Assembly: GCA_934555895.1 (NCBI GenBank)
Contig: CAKTFH010000004.1
Coordinates: 1-64,000, forward strand
Direction of reading: 5' to 3'
Source: an uncultured Muribaculaceae bacterium
GTDB taxonomy: Bacteria > Bacteroidota > Bacteroidia > Bacteroidales > Muribaculaceae
DNA: 64,000 nt
This document shows positions 45,001 to 53,880 of the stretch, piece after piece. A program made the translations under genes and the position numbers. The notes under the pieces were generated by a model. That model ran no database searches. It was not told the origin of the DNA and was given only the letters and a program-made list of their open reading frames with translations. Every line of letters begins with the position of its first letter. The stretch's first letter is position 1.

Positions 45001-47746
45001 GGTGCCCGGCGACAAGGAGACCGTGACATTGCGTATCAGCGCTACCGACGGCGTGAATCCCGAGAGCGCCGTGATGCTCGATATGTCGAACAAGGCGATT
45101 GACGTGCTTCAGCCCAATCAGTTCGGCTTCACTCCTGTAAATTATTTCGTTCCGCAGACAGATATACACTTCACATATTTTTCACCTCGGATGCAGCACT
45201 ATTCAGGCAAATTGCCGGCCGGCCGCGATGTGGTGATCGAGGTGCCCGATTTCCGCATGTACGGGCGTGACTTCGCATCACGCAATCTCAGAAAGGGAAT
45301 GGGGCCATTGCGTGTGCGCGGCACACGTGCGCTGGCTGATGCCGAAGTGGAAGTGGAGATGGCCGATGAGGCAGTTCTTGAAGAGACTGTTGTAACCGGA
45401 TATGCGACCGCCGCTCCCATGAACATGGCCATGCAGAAGTCGGCTGCCGATGCAGGTGCCGGTGCAGTGGAGGAAGAGGCTGCCGAATCCAAAGAGGAGA
45501 CTCCGCAGGAGGAGGAGGATTACCGTCCCGCCGAGCTGCCGCTTGCTTTCTTCCGTCCGATGCTTACTACCGACGCGCAGGGGAATCTTGAGATTTCCTA
45601 CACAGTGCCCGACGCCAACACCACATGGGTGCTCCGTGCCCTGGCCTATAACCGTGAACTGCTCACCGCTTCCGACGATGTGGAAATCGTGGCCTCCAAG
45701 CCGCTTATGGTGAGCACCAACGCCACCCGTTTCCTGCGTTGCGGCGATGTGGCGACACTTCCGGCATCGGTGATGAACGCCACCGATTCGGCGATAGTGG
45801 CACGCACCGTGTGTGAGCTTCTCGATGCCACAGGTTCGAAAGTCGTAGCTTCTACAGAGCGCACCGACACTCTCGCGTCGAAGGGCCGTGCGGTTGTTTC
45901 GGTCGATTTCAATGTGCCCGAGACACTTACCGGTGTTGTGATGCGCGTGCGCTCCACATCGGGCCGTTTCACCGACGGCGAACAGGCTTTCATACCCGTT
46001 CTCCCCTCCGAGCAGAGTGTGGTGGAGTCTACTCCGTTCTATCTCGCTCCCGGTGAGAATCACTTCACCATGGAACTTCCGCAGGTGAAGAAGGGCCGCG
46101 CTTATCTCCGCTACACCGGCAATCCGGCATGGGAGGTAGTTTCGGCACTTCCCGGACTGCGCGATTCAGAGTTTACCTCGTCGGTCGATGCCGCCGGCGC
46201 ACTCTATTCTGCTGTAGTGTCCGACGGACTGATGAAGCAGTTCCCGGAGATAGCCCGTGTCATCCGTCGCTGGGCAGAGAACCCCTCCGACTCCTCGCTG
46301 GTGTCACATCTGTCGCGCGACAGCGAGCTGAAGACCATGTTGCTCAACGCCACCCCCTGGGTGGCTGATGCACTGAGCGACACTGAGCGGATGCAGCGCC
46401 TCGTGCTGCTGCTCGACAGCCGCAATACACAGAAAGTAGTCAACGAGGCCATGGCCACGCTCTCCAAGACATTTGTGAGCGATGAAGGCTGGTGCTGGAC
46501 CGAGCAGTATCCCCGCACATCGGAGTGGGCCACCATGCAGGTGCTCGACATCCTCGGCGGACTTAACCTCATGGGCTGGCTCCCCGACAACAAGAAGCTT
46601 TCCTCCATGATTGAGAAGGCCGTGAAATATCTCGATGCCGAAACAGTGGCAGATTACCGCAAATATCCCGACTCCGATTACTCGCTCTACTGCTACTTCC
46701 GCCTTAAATATCCTGAAATCAAGCTCTCCACTGCGGCAAAGCAGGTGGTGAACGCCCAGGTGCGCCGCATCCTCTCGTCGTGGAAAGACCATTCGGTGGT
46801 GCAGAAGGCTGTGGACGCGCAGATCATTCATGCCAACGGCTATGAGGCCACTGCCAAACAGATTCTCAACTCCCTCACCCAGTATGCCACCTATACCCCG
46901 CAGCGCGGCATGTGGTGGGACCAGCTCTCAAACCGCTATTCGTTCCACTCGATGGATAAGGTGGGCTCGACAGCGATAATACTCGACGCTTATGCCATGG
47001 TGTCGCCCGGCGCTCAGGAAATCGACCGCATCCGCCAGTGGCTGGTGCTCAATAAGACCGACAACGCATGGGGCAATGCCATAATCACTTCGCAGGTCAT
47101 CACCACTCTGCTGCGCAGCGGCGCGGAGTGGACGGTTCTTCCCGAAAAGACAGCCGTGCGTGTAGGCTCCACACTTCTGGAACCGGGCGAGGAATATGCC
47201 ACAGGCTCTTTCACCGTGCAGATTACCCCCATGCTGCAGTCGCCGCAGAAACTCACCGTCGACCGTCAGGGCAACTATCCCTCGTTTGGCGCACTTGTCA
47301 CCATGCGTGTTCTCCCTATGGAGGATGTGAAGGCCTTCGGCACCGACGATCTTAAGGTCGAGAAATATCTCACCGTCTACCGCGACGGCAAGTGGGTTCC
47401 CTCCGAGACATTCGCTGTCGGCGACCGTGTGAAGGTGGCACTTACCATCAAGGCCGACAAGGATATGAGCTACGTGGTGATTGCCGACAGCCGTGCCGCG
47501 GCTCTTGAGCCCGTTGAGCAACTTCCGCGTCCGGTCTACAGCGAGGGACTCTGCTTCTATCGCGAGAACCGCGACACCCGCACCAATCTGTTCATCGATT
47601 TCATGCCCAAGGGTGTGTATCTGCTCGAATATGAGCTCTTCGCCTCGCAGGCCGGCACATTCTCGTCGGGCGTGGCGCAGGTTCAGAGCCAGTACAATCC
47701 GGTGAACGCCGCTCACTCGGCAGGCTCGCGCATCGTGGTGCGCTGA
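42044..47746 (+). CDS. Alpha-2-macroglobulin-like protein
   Basis: This 1900-residue secreted protein has a signal peptide (SVFLSSLAFMSICAQ) and a helical N-terminal part. A series of MG beta-domains follows (GLYRPGDTVDFAAVVYE near 560 is the MG2-type signature). The A2M domain starts at about 1165 (LPLAFFRPMLTTDAQGNLEISYTVPDANTTW, spread over one stretch). A helical TED-like domain lies near 1480-1680 and a receptor-binding-like end near 1760-1900. The thioester CGEQ motif is absent (GWCWTEQYP occupies the region), so it belongs to the non-thioester bacterial class, which traps or shields against proteases. Just before the A2M domain, at about 1090-1130, lies a segment like a TonB-receptor linker (RVRGTRA and EETVVTGYA), followed by an acidic Glu-rich stretch. 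Confidence 0.9.
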   Translation: MKKLIILISVFLSSLAFMSICAQAPDFAFPKKVEQKAASDLKAALAAPDGGDRVVNALVRMGLAQTAVSADSLSSVLREVEAVRLKEKDVVTRSMLALLEAQIYADAYNADRWTIDRRPELDTPAASSDITLWGKAQFRDKVLALTAEALANPEALKEVPINEYSVTLEFKRDAITFYPTLFDFAANKAINLLDSGLMPYGESLPLDLLRRPADRMLYPAGSSSPVERRVLELYAMLMAGRENTAPGMHALAGAMQFISPRVFSFETPKFTFGPQTDPQASLQQIFFDAYMANSRVPYAVEILLATPGMEVGDAIAPEAYTALCDFAKNNPQYFNLSGVNRMIATLSRPSVSLKMPQQVAKEVPFTIEAQGCNINDLELKIYRLPKGAIKRDDSYFRGSLPEKPVRTAMIHLDGSVPFKAKAQATVTLPFFGRYIIVPSAKGLTNRDGYTVFNCSDLATAVLRSQNVDDKAVVFSAVDGAPVKGAELRFMPWDRRDGTEVIPGVTDTDGFMPLALKKSGRIYPVLGSDLFAQDLSVYKRDSRLSKSQKYGKIVTSLGLYRPGDTVDFAAVVYEVSKDGRRLLPGQSCTMVMRDANYQEAGTVSLTTDAWGRATGSFTIPEGGLTGQFTLEFKDEDNISGNKWFMVSDYKLPTFEVKVTSTKRPATLGDDAVIEGSALTFAGFPLDGAKVKAQLRVRTGAWWFATVSPVFYETTATADAAGNFSITVPGGVISASPCPQGYFLADIAVTSPDGETHQTTASFNMGKPCYINADIPAEVDAKHPLEAKLQLTDYDGKKRDGVIVYKIAKRLKNNAEDNGGTSFGEVVKEGSMQSGNFAPVLASLPSGCYGVIFDTQDKSLADPTRVAEVTVWRPDDKVCAADRLLWVSSQTVKADAMGKAVITVGSNAPGNHVLIVTSDDNGNIVDTYWIKLKSMQTVDVRLPQGCDRMKVSLTTIHNCESAAATVWVESAAADRHIEVHTTTFRDKVVPGDKETVTLRISATDGVNPESAVMLDMSNKAIDVLQPNQFGFTPVNYFVPQTDIHFTYFSPRMQHYSGKLPAGRDVVIEVPDFRMYGRDFASRNLRKGMGPLRVRGTRALADAEVEVEMADEAVLEETVVTGYATAAPMNMAMQKSAADAGAGAVEEEAAESKEETPQEEEDYRPAELPLAFFRPMLTTDAQGNLEISYTVPDANTTWVLRALAYNRELLTASDDVEIVASKPLMVSTNATRFLRCGDVATLPASVMNATDSAIVARTVCELLDATGSKVVASTERTDTLASKGRAVVSVDFNVPETLTGVVMRVRSTSGRFTDGEQAFIPVLPSEQSVVESTPFYLAPGENHFTMELPQVKKGRAYLRYTGNPAWEVVSALPGLRDSEFTSSVDAAGALYSAVVSDGLMKQFPEIARVIRRWAENPSDSSLVSHLSRDSELKTMLLNATPWVADALSDTERMQRLVLLLDSRNTQKVVNEAMATLSKTFVSDEGWCWTEQYPRTSEWATMQVLDILGGLNLMGWLPDNKKLSSMIEKAVKYLDAETVADYRKYPDSDYSLYCYFRLKYPEIKLSTAAKQVVNAQVRRILSSWKDHSVVQKAVDAQIIHANGYEATAKQILNSLTQYATYTPQRGMWWDQLSNRYSFHSMDKVGSTAIILDAYAMVSPGAQEIDRIRQWLVLNKTDNAWGNAIITSQVITTLLRSGAEWTVLPEKTAVRVGSTLLEPGEEYATGSFTVQITPMLQSPQKLTVDRQGNYPSFGALVTMRVLPMEDVKAFGTDDLKVEKYLTVYRDGKWVPSETFAVGDRVKVALTIKADKDMSYVVIADSRAAALEPVEQLPRPVYSEGLCFYRENRDTRTNLFIDFMPKGVYLLEYELFASQAGTFSSGVAQVQSQYNPVNAAHSAGSRIVVR

Positions 47747-47771
47747 ACGAAATAAGTGTGATACATAACTG

Positions 47772-49463
47772 ATGCGTAAGATAATAGCAATACTCCTGAT
47801 GGTGGCGGCATTCTGTGCCGCCATCCCTATGGAGGCCAAAAAAAAGAAAAGGTCGCGCAAACCGGCGCGCACCACAGCGCGGGCGCCGAAGCCTAAACCG
47901 GCGGCCGCGCCGCTTGTAAGCGACATACCGGTGATTCCCGAAACAAAACTGTCGCCCAAGCATGAGATGCGTGGCGCATGGCTTGCCACGGTCTACGGCA
48001 TCGACTGGCCCTCGAAGCAGGGTTCGACAGCGGCCATAGCCGATGTGCAGCGGCGGGAACTGGCAGGGATCCTCGACATTCTGCAGTCGGCCGGTATCAA
48101 TGCAGTTATGCTTCAGGTTAGGCCTATGGCAGACGCCTTCTATCGCTCGTCGCTCGAGCCGTGGAGCCAGTATCTCACGGGGGAGCGCGGGGGAGCGCCT
48201 GCCGACGGCTGGGACCCTCTGGCTTTCGCTGTGGAGGAGGCACACCTGCGCGGCATGGAGCTGCATGCCTGGGTAAATCCTTTCCGGCTCTCTACAGGGG
48301 AGGCCCCTGCGGCCACACGTGCCGCAAACGGCAAAAGCACATTCGACCCTATGAAGAAAGGCTGGGTCATCACCTGGCGCAAACCGGCGCGTAAGGGCGA
48401 AAAGGCCTCTACCGTGAGCATTCTCGACCCCGGCAATCCCGAGGCACGCAAACATATAGTGGATGTGTGCCGCGAAATCGTGACACAATACGATGTCGAC
48501 GGCCTCGTTTTCGACGATTATTTTTATCCCGACCGTCTGCCGCTCGGATCAGGTTTCGATTTCAACGATTATAAACGCGATATCAAGCATATGCCTGAGG
48601 GCATGGAAGCTCCATCACAGGCTGAGTGGCGTCGCGGCAATGTGGCCCGCACCATAGCCGATGTGCACGCCATGCTTGCCAAGGAGCGGCCCTGGGTGCG
48701 TTTCGGCGTGGCGCCTGCGGGCGTGGCCGGCGGCAACGGAGAGTCGGCCTCGCGCTATGGACTGCGTGTGCCTGTGGGCAACGACTGGATGTACGACCGC
48801 ATATTTTGCGACCCCCTGCGGTGGCTTTCCGACGGCACGGTCGACTATGTGTCGCCGCAACTTTACTGGCCATCCGGGCACGCCACCAACCCCTATGCGC
48901 CGCTGGCGGAGTGGTGGGGCGATGTGGCGGTGCGCTTCGGGCGCCACTGCTATCCGAGCCAGAGCGTGGGTGCGCTTCCGCAGTGTGAGGCGGCTCTTGC
49001 CGAGCAGGGTTTTCAGGTGGGCACCAACCGCCGTTGCTCCACCGGAGCTGATGCAGGCAGTGTGTTCTATTCCACGATGCACCTTACCGGCAAGAAAATG
49101 AAGGGTATGGCCGACTATCTTGCGTCGGAATGCTACCGCAACCCGGCTCTTCTTCCGGCCATGACCTGGAAGGACGCTCCCAATCCCGGAACCATAGAGA
49201 GTGTGGAGCGGAAAGGAGATATCCTTGAATGGAAAACTATCCCGCAGATGCGCTATGTGGTGTATGCTGTGCCCGATGAGGTGGACCTTCTCGATGCGCT
49301 CGCTTCCGAAGGCCGCAATTTTGCCCCGGAATATATCTTAGGTGTCACATATTCAGGTATGTTCGAGTTGCCGAAAGACAAATTGAAAGACTATTGGTAT
49401 GCTGTGGCACCCTACGATCGTTATGGCAACGAATGGGATGCCGCCGTGCTCTCAAACAAATGA
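47772..49463 (+). CDS. GHL10 family glycosyl-hydrolase-like protein
   Basis: This 563-residue protein has a signal peptide (IAILLMVAAFCAAIPMEA) and a basic linker (KKKKRSRKPARTTARAP). A TIM-barrel of the DUF187/GHL10 type follows at about 55-410. Motifs are HEMRGAWLATVYGIDWPS, INAVMLQVRPMADAFY, WDPLAFAVEEAHLRGMELHAWVNPFR, VDGLVFDDYFYP and VDYVSPQLYWPSG. A C-terminal fibronectin-like domain (about 465-560) carries ILEWKTIPQMRYVVYAV. Family members are thought to act on carbohydrate, possibly peptidoglycan-related or host glycan, but activity is not established from sequence. It is 25 bp after the A2M gene, so the two may be co-expressed. Confidence 0.88.
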   Translation: MRKIIAILLMVAAFCAAIPMEAKKKKRSRKPARTTARAPKPKPAAAPLVSDIPVIPETKLSPKHEMRGAWLATVYGIDWPSKQGSTAAIADVQRRELAGILDILQSAGINAVMLQVRPMADAFYRSSLEPWSQYLTGERGGAPADGWDPLAFAVEEAHLRGMELHAWVNPFRLSTGEAPAATRAANGKSTFDPMKKGWVITWRKPARKGEKASTVSILDPGNPEARKHIVDVCREIVTQYDVDGLVFDDYFYPDRLPLGSGFDFNDYKRDIKHMPEGMEAPSQAEWRRGNVARTIADVHAMLAKERPWVRFGVAPAGVAGGNGESASRYGLRVPVGNDWMYDRIFCDPLRWLSDGTVDYVSPQLYWPSGHATNPYAPLAEWWGDVAVRFGRHCYPSQSVGALPQCEAALAEQGFQVGTNRRCSTGADAGSVFYSTMHLTGKKMKGMADYLASECYRNPALLPAMTWKDAPNPGTIESVERKGDILEWKTIPQMRYVVYAVPDEVDLLDALASEGRNFAPEYILGVTYSGMFELPKDKLKDYWYAVAPYDRYGNEWDAAVLSNK

Positions 49464-49472
49464 AAACCAAAC

Positions 49473-50600
49473 ATGCATATGCATACTGATGAGAAATATA
49501 TGCGCCGCGCTCTCGACCTCGCAGCCAACGGGCACGGAGGAGCATCGCCGAACCCTATGGTGGGAGCTGTTATTGTAACTGCTGACGGCCGTGTTATAGG
49601 CGAGGGGTGGCACCGTCTGAGAGGCGAAGGTCACGCAGAGGTCAATGCCGTGGCGTCGGTGCCGGATGCCGACCGCGGGCTGCTCAGCGAGAGCACCATG
49701 TATGTGACCCTCGAGCCTTGTTCGCATTACGGCAAAACGCCTCCATGTGCCGAACTGATAGTCCGCACGGGTATACCGCGTGTGGTGGTGGCTACGGTCG
49801 ACCCAAACCCTCGTGTGGCCGGACGAGGCATAGCCATCCTCCGTGAGGCCGGGGTAGAGGTGGAAGTGGGGATGCTCTGTCATGAGGCGCGCGAACTCAA
49901 CCGCAGGTTCTTCACATCGCAGATACTCCGGCGCCCTTGGATAACACTGAAATGGGCATGCTCGGCCGACGGATTCATGGACTGCGAGCGTTCGCCTGCT
50001 CATCCTGAGCCGTACCGTTTTTCCACTCCGGTCACTTCGCTTATAACCATGAAGCTGCGCTCGCATCATGATGCGGTGCTCACTACTGCAAATACGGCGC
50101 TTGCCGACAACTGTAGGCTTACGGTTAGGGAATGGTATGGCCGTCAGCCTTTACGCTTGCTCATCGACAACAGCGGCAGGGTTCCCGCCTCATCGCTGCT
50201 GTTTCAGCCGGTGACAGATGCCGAAGGCACTCTTTCTGCCGACAGCCGGGCCGAGGCAGATGTTCGCGGTCTTGCGCCTGCAGTGAGACTGCCGATACCC
50301 GAAGACGGTTCGTTAGAGACACTTTTTTCTGAACTGTATACTCGTGAGGGCATATCGTCGGTGCTTGTGGAGGCCGGTCCCACATTTCTTGGGCGCCTTA
50401 TTAAACTTGGATTGTGGGATGCTGCCCGAGTAGAACTTGCCCCTGTGCGCTTAGGCGAATGTGGCAGAGCCAAGGCACCTGCAATTTCTTATAATCTGCT
50501 TGTAAGCGACACTGAGGTGGGTCCGAACCGCCTTATGTGGTTCCTTAAACCTGCAGATTGGGTGAGTTCCGGTGCCCTAAATGGGTGTGAAAAGAATTGA
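49473..50600 (+). CDS. ribD: Riboflavin biosynthesis deaminase/reductase RibD
   Basis: This 375-residue bifunctional enzyme carries out the second and third steps of riboflavin synthesis: deamination of the GTP-derived pyrimidine and reduction of its ribosyl group. The deaminase domain (about 1-145) has the zinc site GEGHAEVNAV and TLEPCSHYGKTPPCAELI. The reductase domain (about 150-370) includes RPWITLKWACSADGFMD, HHDAVLTTANTALADNCRL (a relative of the nucleotide-binding loop) and SVLVEAGPTFLGRLI. Some positions vary from textbook RibD (TTANTALADNCRLTVR in place of VGIGTVLADDP-L-like), but the layout is complete. The start could be 49473, 49479 or 49500. It follows the GHL10 gene by nine bases; no FMN riboswitch was recognised. 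Confidence 0.92.
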   Translation: MHMHTDEKYMRRALDLAANGHGGASPNPMVGAVIVTADGRVIGEGWHRLRGEGHAEVNAVASVPDADRGLLSESTMYVTLEPCSHYGKTPPCAELIVRTGIPRVVVATVDPNPRVAGRGIAILREAGVEVEVGMLCHEARELNRRFFTSQILRRPWITLKWACSADGFMDCERSPAHPEPYRFSTPVTSLITMKLRSHHDAVLTTANTALADNCRLTVREWYGRQPLRLLIDNSGRVPASSLLFQPVTDAEGTLSADSRAEADVRGLAPAVRLPIPEDGSLETLFSELYTREGISSVLVEAGPTFLGRLIKLGLWDAARVELAPVRLGECGRAKAPAISYNLLVSDTEVGPNRLMWFLKPADWVSSGALNGCEKN

Positions 50601-50699
50601 AAAATTATTTAAATTCATCGCTCCGATTGCGCCTTTTATTGGGAAATTATAATTTTGTTGCCGCTAAGAGGGAAGTGTTGTGCCAATTTTCGCCTTTGT

Positions 50700-50733
50700 T
50701 TTGGCGGAAGTCGGCAAAATCTTTTTAACTTTG
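50700..50733 (+). promoter_or_regulatory. Promoter of the DUF6242 gene
   Basis: TTTG at 50700-50703 and TAACTTTG at 50726-50733 are 22 nt apart. The leader to the ATG at 50836 is about 95 nt and contains a GCGGCGCATGC-rich stretch with some self-complementarity. Confidence 0.62.
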
Positions 50734-50835
50734 CAAGTTGAAAACATGCGGCGCATGCACACCGCAAGTGTGTGCGCAGTGACAACTTTTTGTAATTCAG
50801 ATATTAAGCCTAACAATTAAGGCGCCGGAGTCTTT

Positions 50836-52344
50836 ATGACCAAAACAAGACATATAATATTCGCAATGGGTGCGGCCATGCTGTGCTCCATGTCGGCATG
50901 CAATTCCGACTCTGACTCAGATTTTGAGGTACAGGGGCTTGGAGGGGTGGCTGTGACCGCTTTCTCGCTGCAGAGCAATGGCAATGTGCTTCACAATCTC
51001 GATTCGGTTTTTTTCTCGATCGACCTTGTAAATGCTGAGATTTTCAATGCCGATTCACTGCCGTGCGACACCAAGATAAACGCTCTTAAGCTAAGCATCA
51101 GTTCAGACCCCGCTTCGGAGATGACACTGTCGTATGCTGTTGAAGACGGCAGCTACGAACAGGCTAATTATCTTAACGACAATAATGTGGAGGTGAATTT
51201 TGCCTATGGCCCAGTGAAACTTCACATGGTGTCGCAAGACGGCGTCACTTCGCGCGACTATACCATCAGGGTAAATGTGCACAAAATGAGTCCCGACTCA
51301 CTCTACTGGGCATCGTCGGCCCGGACCGATCTCCCCACCTCGCTGAGCACTCCCGAAAGTCAGCGTGCCGTGCGCATGGCCGACAAAGCCTACTGCCTGA
51401 CATCGTCGACCGACGGCTATTCGATGGCAGTGAGCGACAATCCATATGGCAACAAGTGGACCGTGTCTGCTCCTTCTTTCCCTGAGAATGTGGATGTACG
51501 CTCCATGACAGCCACTTCAACCTCCCTGTATATCCTTACTGTATCGGGCTCGCTTCTCAAATCGGCCGACGGTATGACATGGACCGATACCGGAGAGAAA
51601 TGGCGTTCCATTACAGCCCCTTACGAAGACCGTCTGCTTGGCGTGAAGATATCGGACGGCCGCTATTTCCATGCAGAATATCCTGCTGGCAACACCATAT
51701 TGTCTGAAGTAGAGGACGGATTCCCTCTGAGCGGAAATGCAGGGGCTGTTATGCTCGACTCCAAATGGTCGGCCGCTAAGCAGGTAATCACAGTGGGCGG
51801 CCGCGACAAAGACGGCAACCTTCTGAGCGGAACATGGGGCTACGACGGCACATCGTGGGCCTGCCTCAGCGACCGCCTTCCTGCCGGTGAGGGTTATGCT
51901 GTAGCACCCTATACAGTTTGTAAGACCGATACGGTGACATGGCGTGTCACTGAAAGCGATGTGATACTTGCCATAGGCGGCCGTAAGGCCACTGGCGTGA
52001 AACCTGATGTTTACATCTCACGCGACTATGGCATCAACTGGACCAAAGCCTACGACGAGCTTCTCTTGCCACAATATATCCCCGGCATGTACAATGCCGA
52101 CCTGCTGGTGTTCGATACCACGCTTCCGCTTCCGGTAGCTCCCGGCCATTCGAAAGGATGGATGGAGATGCCTGTGAAGACTCCTCTCGCACTTGGTGCG
52201 CCTATGTCGCGCGGAGCGGTGCTTCCTGAAAAATGGGATTGCCCCTTCCTCTATCTCATAGGCGGACATACTGCAGGCGGCTCTCTCGAACCGTATATCT
52301 GGCGCGGAGCCGTGAACCATTTCCTCTTCCGACCCATTTTCTAA
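50836..52344 (+). CDS. DUF6242 domain lipoprotein
   Basis: This 502-residue protein has a lipobox (MLCSMSAC, Cys near residue 22) followed by a Ser/Asp linker. An N-terminal beta-domain (about 35-150, VTAFSLQSNGNVLHNLDSVFFSIDL) leads to a propeller-like region (about 165-495) with repeated strand motifs such as SLLKSADGMTWTDTG, VITVGGRDKDGNLLSGTWGYDG and DVYISRDYGINWTKAY. The pattern fits the DUF6242 family of Bacteroidales lipoproteins; several motifs recall Kelch or BNR-like propellers. Location is probably the outer membrane. The role is unknown. It comes before the DUF6089-uppS-bamA run but has its own promoter. Confidence 0.8.
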   Translation: MTKTRHIIFAMGAAMLCSMSACNSDSDSDFEVQGLGGVAVTAFSLQSNGNVLHNLDSVFFSIDLVNAEIFNADSLPCDTKINALKLSISSDPASEMTLSYAVEDGSYEQANYLNDNNVEVNFAYGPVKLHMVSQDGVTSRDYTIRVNVHKMSPDSLYWASSARTDLPTSLSTPESQRAVRMADKAYCLTSSTDGYSMAVSDNPYGNKWTVSAPSFPENVDVRSMTATSTSLYILTVSGSLLKSADGMTWTDTGEKWRSITAPYEDRLLGVKISDGRYFHAEYPAGNTILSEVEDGFPLSGNAGAVMLDSKWSAAKQVITVGGRDKDGNLLSGTWGYDGTSWACLSDRLPAGEGYAVAPYTVCKTDTVTWRVTESDVILAIGGRKATGVKPDVYISRDYGINWTKAYDELLLPQYIPGMYNADLLVFDTTLPLPVAPGHSKGWMEMPVKTPLALGAPMSRGAVLPEKWDCPFLYLIGGHTAGGSLEPYIWRGAVNHFLFRPIF

Positions 52345-52390
52345 CATAAAGGATTCCTCTCTCAGCCCAGTCTCGGATCTCTATAACCTG

Positions 52391-53071
52391 ATGAAACATC
52401 TTCTCCTCACACTCATCGCCCTTATGATGGCGCTCGCAGCACCAAAGCTGCAGGCGCAGGAGGAGACATACAAGTTCGATGCCGGCGCACAGGTAGGTGT
52501 GTCGGGGTATATCGGCGACGCTTCGTCGAGTATCTTCAGCCATCCCGGCGTCGCTGGAGGCGTGTCATTCCGTTATCTGCCTGATGCCCGCTGGGCAGTG
52601 AGAGCGCTTTTCAATGTGCTAAGCCTCAGTGGCGACACTTCCGATATGGATGATGTGTTGCCCGGATTCGCGCAATATTCGTTCAAGTCGACTGCATACG
52701 ACCTCGGTGGCCGTGTGGAGTTCAACTTTTTCAGCTACGGAATAGGGGAGACCTATAAAAAGCTCCGTCGATGGAGCCCATACCTTACGGTGGGATTCGG
52801 CATGACGCTGGCTACTTGTGGCGGGGAAAACGCTTTCGGGGTGAACATACCCATGGGGGCAGGTATAAAATATAAAATCAAGGAGCGTCTCAACCTGGGA
52901 CTGGAGTTCACAATGACGAAAGTGTTCTCCGACCACGTGGACGGTGCCCTCGCGGACCTGCAACAGATCAGGAGCTCTTTCATTAAGAACACCGACTGGT
53001 ACAGCAATATCTCTCTATCATTGACTTATGAATTCGGCAAGCGGTGCTCCACTTGCCATTATGTAGACTGA
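52391..53071 (+). CDS. DUF6089 outer-membrane beta-barrel protein
   Basis: This 226-residue protein has a signal peptide (LTLIALMMALAAPKLQAQ). A small beta-barrel of the DUF6089 type follows, with KFDAGAQVGVSGYIGDASSSI, HPGVAGGVSFRYLPDARWAVRA, YDLGGRVEFNFFSYG, WSPYLTVGFGMT and VNIPMGAGIKYKIKERLNLGLEF. DUF6089 genes commonly stand immediately before uppS and bamA in Bacteroidales, as here, which links it to outer-membrane assembly. The C-terminus adds a short Cys-containing tail (FGKRCSTCHYVD) unusual for such barrels. It is five bases before the uppS start. Confidence 0.88.
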   Translation: MKHLLLTLIALMMALAAPKLQAQEETYKFDAGAQVGVSGYIGDASSSIFSHPGVAGGVSFRYLPDARWAVRALFNVLSLSGDTSDMDDVLPGFAQYSFKSTAYDLGGRVEFNFFSYGIGETYKKLRRWSPYLTVGFGMTLATCGGENAFGVNIPMGAGIKYKIKERLNLGLEFTMTKVFSDHVDGALADLQQIRSSFIKNTDWYSNISLSLTYEFGKRCSTCHYVD

Positions 53072-53076
53072 ATACG

Positions 53077-53823
53077 ATGAATCACCTTGACTCCGAACAT
53101 ACAGCTCATGTGCCTGCTCATGTGGCCATCATAATGGACGGCAACGGCCGTTGGGCACAGGCCCGGGGGCTCGACCGCTCCGAAGGCCATGTGGAGGGGG
53201 TGAACACTGTGCGTAAAATCACTGAGGCAGCCTCTGAGGCGGGTGTGAAATACCTCACCCTCTATACTTTCTCCACCGAAAACTGGAACCGCCCTCAGGA
53301 GGAAGTCGACGCCCTGATGCACCTCATCGGCATCGCCATAGAGCGCGAAACTCCCGACCTGATCAAAAATAATGTGCGTCTCAGCATGATAGGCGATGTG
53401 GAGCGTATGCCCGACGAAGCTCTCGAGCGTTTGCGCGGCTGCATTGCAAGCACCGCCCACTGCACGGGGCTCAATCTTGTATTGGCCCTGAGCTACTCGG
53501 CTCGATGGGAAATCACCGATGCCGCCCGCCGCATGGCCGCCGATGCCGCCGCAGGGCGTATCAACCCCGAAGATATCGACGAAAGCACCGTGGCAAGTTA
53601 TCTTACCACAGCCGACATGCCCGACCCCGACCTGCTTATCCGTACCGGGGGCGACATGCGCGTGAGCAACTTCCTGCTGTGGCAGATAGCCTACTCCGAG
53701 TTGTATGTGACTCCGGTCTACTGGCCCGACTTCACCAAGGAGGCATTCCGCCAGGCGCTGAGTCAGTTCGGCTCAAGGGAAAGGCGTTTCGGCCTCACGG
53801 GCGAACAGGTGAGAGGTTCCTGA
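53077..53823 (+). CDS. uppS: Isoprenyl (di-trans,poly-cis-decaprenyl/undecaprenyl) diphosphate synthase
   Basis: This 248-residue cis-prenyltransferase makes the C55 carrier lipid used for peptidoglycan and polysaccharide synthesis by adding isopentenyl units to farnesyl diphosphate. Family signatures are present in order: HVAIIMDGNGRWAQARG (catalytic Asp), RSEGHVEGVNTVRKI, LTLYTFSTENWNRPQEEV, LALSYSARWEIT (the usual NYGGR position) and DPDLLIRTGGDMRVSNFLLWQIAYSEL. The start at 53077 is preferred over the open frame from 53044, which overlaps DUF6089. It is ahead of bamA in a conserved envelope operon. Confidence 0.95.
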   Translation: MNHLDSEHTAHVPAHVAIIMDGNGRWAQARGLDRSEGHVEGVNTVRKITEAASEAGVKYLTLYTFSTENWNRPQEEVDALMHLIGIAIERETPDLIKNNVRLSMIGDVERMPDEALERLRGCIASTAHCTGLNLVLALSYSARWEITDAARRMAADAAAGRINPEDIDESTVASYLTTADMPDPDLLIRTGGDMRVSNFLLWQIAYSELYVTPVYWPDFTKEAFRQALSQFGSRERRFGLTGEQVRGS

Positions 53824-53880
53824 CAGAGCTTGCGCCCCTCTCTTCCCCTAATTAACTTAGAATCACGTTTTCATCACGTT

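Noticed and set aside
43955..45169. 404-codon open frame on the minus strand inside the A2M gene
   Set aside because: It is the mirror of a continuous A2M protein and has no plausible start signals or motifs.
46480..46540. Possible thioester motif (GWCWTEQYP) in the A2M protein
   Set aside because: The true site is CGEQ in a fixed context; here the spacing is wrong and the position matches the Gly-Trp-rich turn of thioester-free bacterial homologues.
49464..49472. FMN riboswitch before ribD
   Set aside because: Only nine bases separate ribD from the previous gene, and no conserved riboswitch core was recognised.
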